Of a DNA stretch of 10,703 bases, positions 7,368 to 10,703 are shown one piece after another. Source of the DNA: Candidatus Competibacteraceae bacterium (GTDB lineage Bacteria; Pseudomonadota; Gammaproteobacteria; Competibacterales; Competibacteraceae); contig SKOM01000136.1 of assembly GCA_007120095.1 (NCBI GenBank), positions 1-10,703 of the forward strand, given 5' to 3'. Position 1 is the first letter of the stretch, and every line of letters begins with the position of its first letter. A program made the position numbers and the translations under genes. The notes under the pieces were generated by a model, which saw only the letters and a list, made by a program, of their open reading frames with translations, made no database searches and had not been told where the DNA came from.

Positions 7368-7828
7368 GCGAACGTCCTTTTCGGATTCTTGGGCTGCAAC
7401 AAATCGCTATCGGCGGCCCCGATAAAACCCGTCTGCGGCAGTTATGGATCGATATGTTTGGTCTGGAGATTGAACATACGTTTCAGAGTGAGCGCGAGAA
7501 TGTCGATGAAGACATTGCCATTCTCGGCAGTGGTGCACATCGCCTGGAGGTCGATCTGATGCAACCACTCGACCCCGAGCGTAAACCTCGGGTTGATCAG
7601 CCACCGCTGAATCACATCGGTCTGTGGGTGGATGATTTGCCTAAAGCGGTGGAATGGTTAAGCTCACAGGGCATGCGTTTCGCCCCTGGGGGGATTCGTA
7701 AAGGTGCCGCCGGCCACGATATTTGCTTTGTGCATCCGCGCGGCAATGCAGACGCCCCGATCAGCGGTGAGGGCGTATTGATCGAGCTGGTGCAAGCCCC
7801 ACCGGAGGTCATTGAGGCATTGGGTTAA
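7364..7828 (+). CDS. VOC superfamily protein, methylmalonyl-CoA epimerase-like
   Basis: This 154-residue protein has two beta-alpha-beta-beta-beta repeats of the glyoxalase/VOC fold. The ending FVHPRG...GEGVLIELVQ and the central PLNHIGLWVDDLPKAVEWL resemble methylmalonyl-CoA epimerases, which interconvert the 2R and 2S forms using a divalent metal. Expected metal ligands: His84 (NHIGL) and Glu141 (LIELVQ) are present, and Glu63 (RLEVDL) sits near the third position. The first ligand, normally His in an HIAI motif, is Gln13 (LQQIAIGG). The N-terminal extension is short and there is no signal peptide. The start overlaps the transacylase stop by four bases, so the two are coupled, and rsuA follows after 8 bp. 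It could be a true epimerase, a lactoylglutathione lyase relative or another VOC enzyme. The family is certain; the epimerase reaction is only suggested. Confidence 0.82.
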   Translation: MSERPFRILGLQQIAIGGPDKTRLRQLWIDMFGLEIEHTFQSERENVDEDIAILGSGAHRLEVDLMQPLDPERKPRVDQPPLNHIGLWVDDLPKAVEWLSSQGMRFAPGGIRKGAAGHDICFVHPRGNADAPISGEGVLIELVQAPPEVIEALG

Positions 7829-7836
7829 CGGTCATC

Positions 7837-8535
7837 GTGCGTCTTGACCGCTATCTGAGTCATGCGACTGAATTGTCGCGTAAACAGGCACGGGACTTGA
7901 TCAAATCGGGTGCGATCAGTGTTGATGGCGTAATCCGTGTTGATTGTGCCCATGCAGTGAACTCCGAACAGCGGATCTGCTGCGCGGGTATTGAAATCGC
8001 GGCACCTGGCCCGCGCTATTTCATGCTGTACAAGCCTGCAGGCTATATTTGCGCCACCAAGGAAGGGGCGCACCCTACGGTGCTGCAACTGCTTGACGAA
8101 CCACGCCGCGAGCATTTACAAATCGCTGGACGGCTGGATGTGGATACCACCGGACTGGTGCTGATCACCGACGACGGCCAGTGGAATCACCGTCTCACCT
8201 CGCCGCGCAGCCGCTGCCCTAAAACCTATCATCTGAGCTTGGCTGAACCGCTGTCGATGGATGCCCTCCAGCAGCTCGAACGCGGGGTCTGGCTACGTCA
8301 CGAGCACCAGCGCTGCTTGCCTGCCGAAGTCAGCCGGGATGACTCCCAGCACATCCGGTTAACCCTGGTTGAAGGGCGTTATCATCAGGTCAAGCGCATG
8401 TTGGCGGCCGTCGGCAACCGAGTCGTGACTCTGCATCGTCAGCGCATCGGTGCCATCCAGCTTGACCCGATGCTGCAACCCGGTGATTATCGACCACTGA
8501 GTGCAGATGAAATTGACGGCATTGCTGCTTTGTAA
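7837..8535 (+). CDS. rsuA: 16S rRNA pseudouridine(516) synthase
   Basis: The 232-residue protein isomerises a uridine (U516 in E. coli numbering) of 16S rRNA to pseudouridine during small-subunit assembly. Seen: an N-terminal S4 RNA-binding domain (about 1-55, MRLDRYLSHATELSRKQAR); GPRYFMLYKPAGY (58-70); the catalytic motif AGRLDVDTTGLVLITDDGQW with Asp101 as nucleophile; and EGRYHQVKRMLAAVGNRV with the following LHRQRIG typical of the RsuA branch. The match to E. coli RsuA continues to the end (LQPGDYRPLSADEI), and length agrees (231 in E. coli). RluB and RluE are relatives, but GPRYFML and these details favour RsuA. The start is GTG at 7837, placed at MRLD as in homologues, with no clear ribosome binding site. 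It lies 8 bp after the VOC gene, so it is probably translated from the same message. Confidence 0.93.
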   Translation: MRLDRYLSHATELSRKQARDLIKSGAISVDGVIRVDCAHAVNSEQRICCAGIEIAAPGPRYFMLYKPAGYICATKEGAHPTVLQLLDEPRREHLQIAGRLDVDTTGLVLITDDGQWNHRLTSPRSRCPKTYHLSLAEPLSMDALQQLERGVWLRHEHQRCLPAEVSRDDSQHIRLTLVEGRYHQVKRMLAAVGNRVVTLHRQRIGAIQLDPMLQPGDYRPLSADEIDGIAAL

Positions 8536-8792
8536 CGCCTGGTTACGCCTTAACTGCATGGAATCGAAGCCGGACATAGCCTGCCTGCCAACCGCCTGAG
8601 CCCGAACAGAACGCCGGTTTAAGGAGTTTTTTCACTGGCCTACCTGCGAGCAGGCTGGTTCACTGTCCGCATTCGGCGCATCGCCTCAAGCGCTACCTTG
8701 ACCTGGAATTCCGGCAACCGAGCAAAAGATTGTCTCAAACGACGACTCACTGCACAATGAACATTGGACAATCATCAAGTGTATTTTGATCT
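8536..8792 (+). other. Leader/intergenic region before metH with inverted repeats
   Basis: This 257-bp non-coding gap separates rsuA from metH. Seen: GTAAC-GCCTG-GTTAC (8532-8546) overlapping the rsuA stop; a B12-box-like stretch GAAGCCGGACATAGCCTGCC (8566-8585); AGCCTGC (8578-8584), complementary to GCAGGCT (8650-8656); a compact CCTGC-GA-GCAGG hairpin (8644-8655); and a T6 run at 8626-8632 after a weak AACCG/CGGTT stem, a possible rsuA terminator. I see no strong sigma-70 promoter and no good ribosome binding site before metH. A complete known riboswitch could not be assembled by eye. Confidence 0.4.
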
Positions 8793-10703
8793 ATGACTTT
8801 ATCACGTTTGCAGTTACTGCAAGAGAGTCTTAAACACCGCATTATGCTGCTCGATGGCGGCATGGGGACGCTGATCCAGTCCCAGCAACTTTCGGAGGCG
8901 GATTATCGCGGTCAGCGTTTCCGCGACTGGGACAGTGACCTCAAGGGCAATAATGATCTGCTGGTGCTCACCCAGCCGCAGCTCATCTACGATCTGCACA
9001 CGGCTTATTTAAACGCCGGTGCGGACATTATCGAGACCAATACCTTTAATTCCACTGCCGTGGCCATGGCCGATTACGCCATGGAAGACCTGGTGGTGGA
9101 ACTCAACCGCGAGGCCGCTAAACTGGCCTGCGAAGCGGCGGCCGCCTGTAGCAGCGCCCAGCAGCCGCGGTTTGTAGCGGGGGTTTTGGGGCCGACTAAC
9201 CGCACGGCATCGATTTCCCCCGATGTCAATAATCCCGGCTATCGGGCCATTACTTTTGATGATTTGGTCAAGACCTATTGCGAAGCGGTGAGTGGCCTGG
9301 TAGCCGGTGGGGTCGATCTGCTGCTGGTGGAAACCATTTTCGATACCCTGAATGCCAAAGCGGCCTTGTTCGCCATCGCCGAATACCAGCAACAACAGGG
9401 CACAGCCCTTCCAGTGATGATTTCCGGCACCATTACCGATGCCTCGGGGCGGACTCTGACCGGTCAAACCACCGAAGCCTTTTATAATTCCCTGCGCCAC
9501 GCCCAACCCCTGAGCATGGGGTTGAACTGCGCCCTGGGGCCGTATGAGCTGCGCCAGTATGTCGAAGAACTGGCCCGGATCAGCGAGTATTATGTCTCTG
9601 TCCACCCCAATGCCGGTCTGCCCAATGAAATGGGCGGCTACGATCTCGGCCCTGAAGCCATGGCCGAAGAAATCGGTGAATGGGCGCGGGAAGGGTTTGT
9701 CAATATCATCGGCGGCTGCTGCGGCACTGACCCGGAGCATATCGCCGCTATCCGCGAGGCCATCGCCGGAGTCGCCCCACGCACCCTGCCCCAACGCCCG
9801 GTGGTCTGTCGGCTCAGCGGTCTGGAACCCTGCACCCTGAGTGGCGACAATGCCAGCAATTTTGTCAATATCGGTGAACGCACCAATGTCACCGGCTCGG
9901 CGCGGTTTAAACGTCTGATTAAAGACGGTGATTACTCCACGGCGCTGGAAGTCGCCCGCCAGCAGGTCGAAAACGGGGCGCAGATTATCGATATCAATAT
10001 GGACGAAGGGCTGCTGGATTCGGCCCATGCCATGACCACGTTTTTAAATCTACTTGCCGCCGAACCGGATATTGCCCGCGTACCCGTGATGATCGACTCC
10101 AGCAAATGGTCGGTGATTGAGGCCGGATTGAAATGCGTGCAGGGCAAATCGGTCGTCAACTCCATCAGCCTGAAAGAAGGCGAGGCGGCGTTCATCGAGC
10201 AAGCTCAGTTGGTACGCCGCTATGGGGCGGCCGTGGTGGTCATGGCCTTTGACGAACAGGGTCAGGCCGATACGTGCGAACGCAAAATCGAGATCTGCAG
10301 CCGCGCTTATCGGATTCTCACCGAACAGGTCGGGTTTCCGCCGGAAGATATTGTTTTCGATCCGAATATTTTCGCCATCGCTACCGGCATTGAAGAACAC
10401 AATAACTATGCGGTGGATTTCATCGAAGCGCTGCGGGCGATTAAACAAAATCTGCCCTATGCGCTGACTTCCGGCGGGCTGAGCAATGTGTCGTTCTCGT
10501 TTCGCGGCAATGAGCCGGTGCGCCGCGCCATGCACTCGGTGTTTCTTTACCACGCCATTCGCGCCGGTCTGGACATGGCGATTGTCAATGCCGGGCAGCT
10601 CGATGTGTATGATACCATTGCTGAAGAACTGCGCGAACGGGTGGAAGATGTGGTGCTTAACCGCCGCGCCGATGGCACCGAACGGCTGTTGGAGATTGCC
10701 GAA
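8793..10703 (+). CDS. metH: Cobalamin-dependent methionine synthase, N-terminal half (runs off the right edge)
   Basis: The frame is open for 637 codons to the window end, roughly half of a usual 1200-residue MetH. It transfers a methyl group from 5-methyltetrahydrofolate through cobalamin to homocysteine. Seen: the homocysteine domain (about 14-328), starting LDGGMGTLIQ, with GADIIETNTFNST and zinc ligands Cys246 (GLNCALG), Cys309 and Cys310 (GGCCGT), each one residue before the E. coli positions 247, 310 and 311; then the pterin-binding domain (about 354-605) with NFVNIGERTNVTGS, IIDINMDEGLLD, MIDSSKWSVIEAGL and the GGLSNVSFSFRG segment. The cap and B12-binding (DxHxxG) domains and the activation domain lie outside the window. 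The start at ATG 8793 matches the E. coli N-terminus in register, although no clear ribosome binding site is seen. A 257-bp leader separates it from rsuA, so it probably has its own promoter. Confidence 0.97.
   Translation, partial: MTLSRLQLLQESLKHRIMLLDGGMGTLIQSQQLSEADYRGQRFRDWDSDLKGNNDLLVLTQPQLIYDLHTAYLNAGADIIETNTFNSTAVAMADYAMEDLVVELNREAAKLACEAAAACSSAQQPRFVAGVLGPTNRTASISPDVNNPGYRAITFDDLVKTYCEAVSGLVAGGVDLLLVETIFDTLNAKAALFAIAEYQQQQGTALPVMISGTITDASGRTLTGQTTEAFYNSLRHAQPLSMGLNCALGPYELRQYVEELARISEYYVSVHPNAGLPNEMGGYDLGPEAMAEEIGEWAREGFVNIIGGCCGTDPEHIAAIREAIAGVAPRTLPQRPVVCRLSGLEPCTLSGDNASNFVNIGERTNVTGSARFKRLIKDGDYSTALEVARQQVENGAQIIDINMDEGLLDSAHAMTTFLNLLAAEPDIARVPVMIDSSKWSVIEAGLKCVQGKSVVNSISLKEGEAAFIEQAQLVRRYGAAVVVMAFDEQGQADTCERKIEICSRAYRILTEQVGFPPEDIVFDPNIFAIATGIEEHNNYAVDFIEALRAIKQNLPYALTSGGLSNVSFSFRGNEPVRRAMHSVFLYHAIRAGLDMAIVNAGQLDVYDTIAEELRERVEDVVLNRRADGTERLLEIAE

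Noticed and set aside
8712..8725. CCGGCAACC reminiscent of a SAM-I riboswitch in the metH leader
   Set aside because: The other conserved parts of the SAM box (GAGGGA, the preceding TGAAACC, the terminal AGATAAG-type segment) are absent; CGGCAACCGAG also occurs inside rsuA, suggesting chance.
8536..8792. SAH riboswitch before metH
   Set aside because: I could not find the conserved GAGGAGCG-type core, so the gap does not support this call.
9009..10028. Open frame of 339 codons on the minus strand opposite metH
   Set aside because: It lies fully antisense to an unmistakable metH coding region and its low-complexity G/Q/H/F-rich translation resembles no family I know; it is a by-product of metH codon bias.
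1..10703. Defence system, mobile element, CRISPR array or biosynthetic cluster
   Set aside because: All long coding regions are assigned to metabolic or housekeeping families, and no transposase, integrase, repeat array, toxin-antitoxin pair or modular synthase was seen.

Overview
The window looks like ordinary chromosomal DNA from a gammaproteobacterium. RsuA and MetH track their E. coli counterparts closely in length and motif positions (for example the MetH zinc cysteines at 246, 309 and 310), and GC content by eye is in the mid to high 50s percent. I cannot name the genus. The large single-chain pyruvate carboxylase shows it is not E. coli-like, since E. coli lacks that enzyme. I found no mobile element, CRISPR array, tRNA, rRNA or phage gene, and no convincing new multi-gene system.

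Layout. Bases 1-260 (minus) hold the N-terminus of a patatin-like phospholipase that runs off the left edge. Divergent from it is a plus-strand group: rmlB (dTDP-glucose 4,6-dehydratase), a small DCC/DUF393 thiol-disulfide protein, and tenA (thiaminase II family). The last two overlap by 4 bp. Tail-to-tail with tenA is the long minus-strand gene pyc (pyruvate carboxylase, about 1152 aa). A perfect 10-bp hairpin lies in the shared 3' gap. Divergent from pyc, across a 141-bp promoter region, is a second plus-strand group: a FabD-like acyl-CoA:ACP transacylase, a methylmalonyl-CoA-epimerase-like VOC protein (4-bp overlap) and rsuA (8-bp gap). After a 257-bp gap, metH begins at 8793 and runs off the right edge, with 637 codons present.

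How the genes work together. Most are housekeeping genes of separate pathways: nucleotide-sugar synthesis, thiamine salvage, anaplerosis, rRNA modification and methionine synthesis. The one neighbourhood with a possible shared theme is pyc, the transacylase and the epimerase-like protein, which all fit carboxylated acyl-CoA chemistry (oxaloacetate, malonyl or methylmalonyl groups). That link is inference. The observations most worth a second look are the atypical FabD-like protein coupled to the epimerase-like protein, the replaced metal ligand in the latter, and a B12-box-like stretch in front of the B12-dependent metH.
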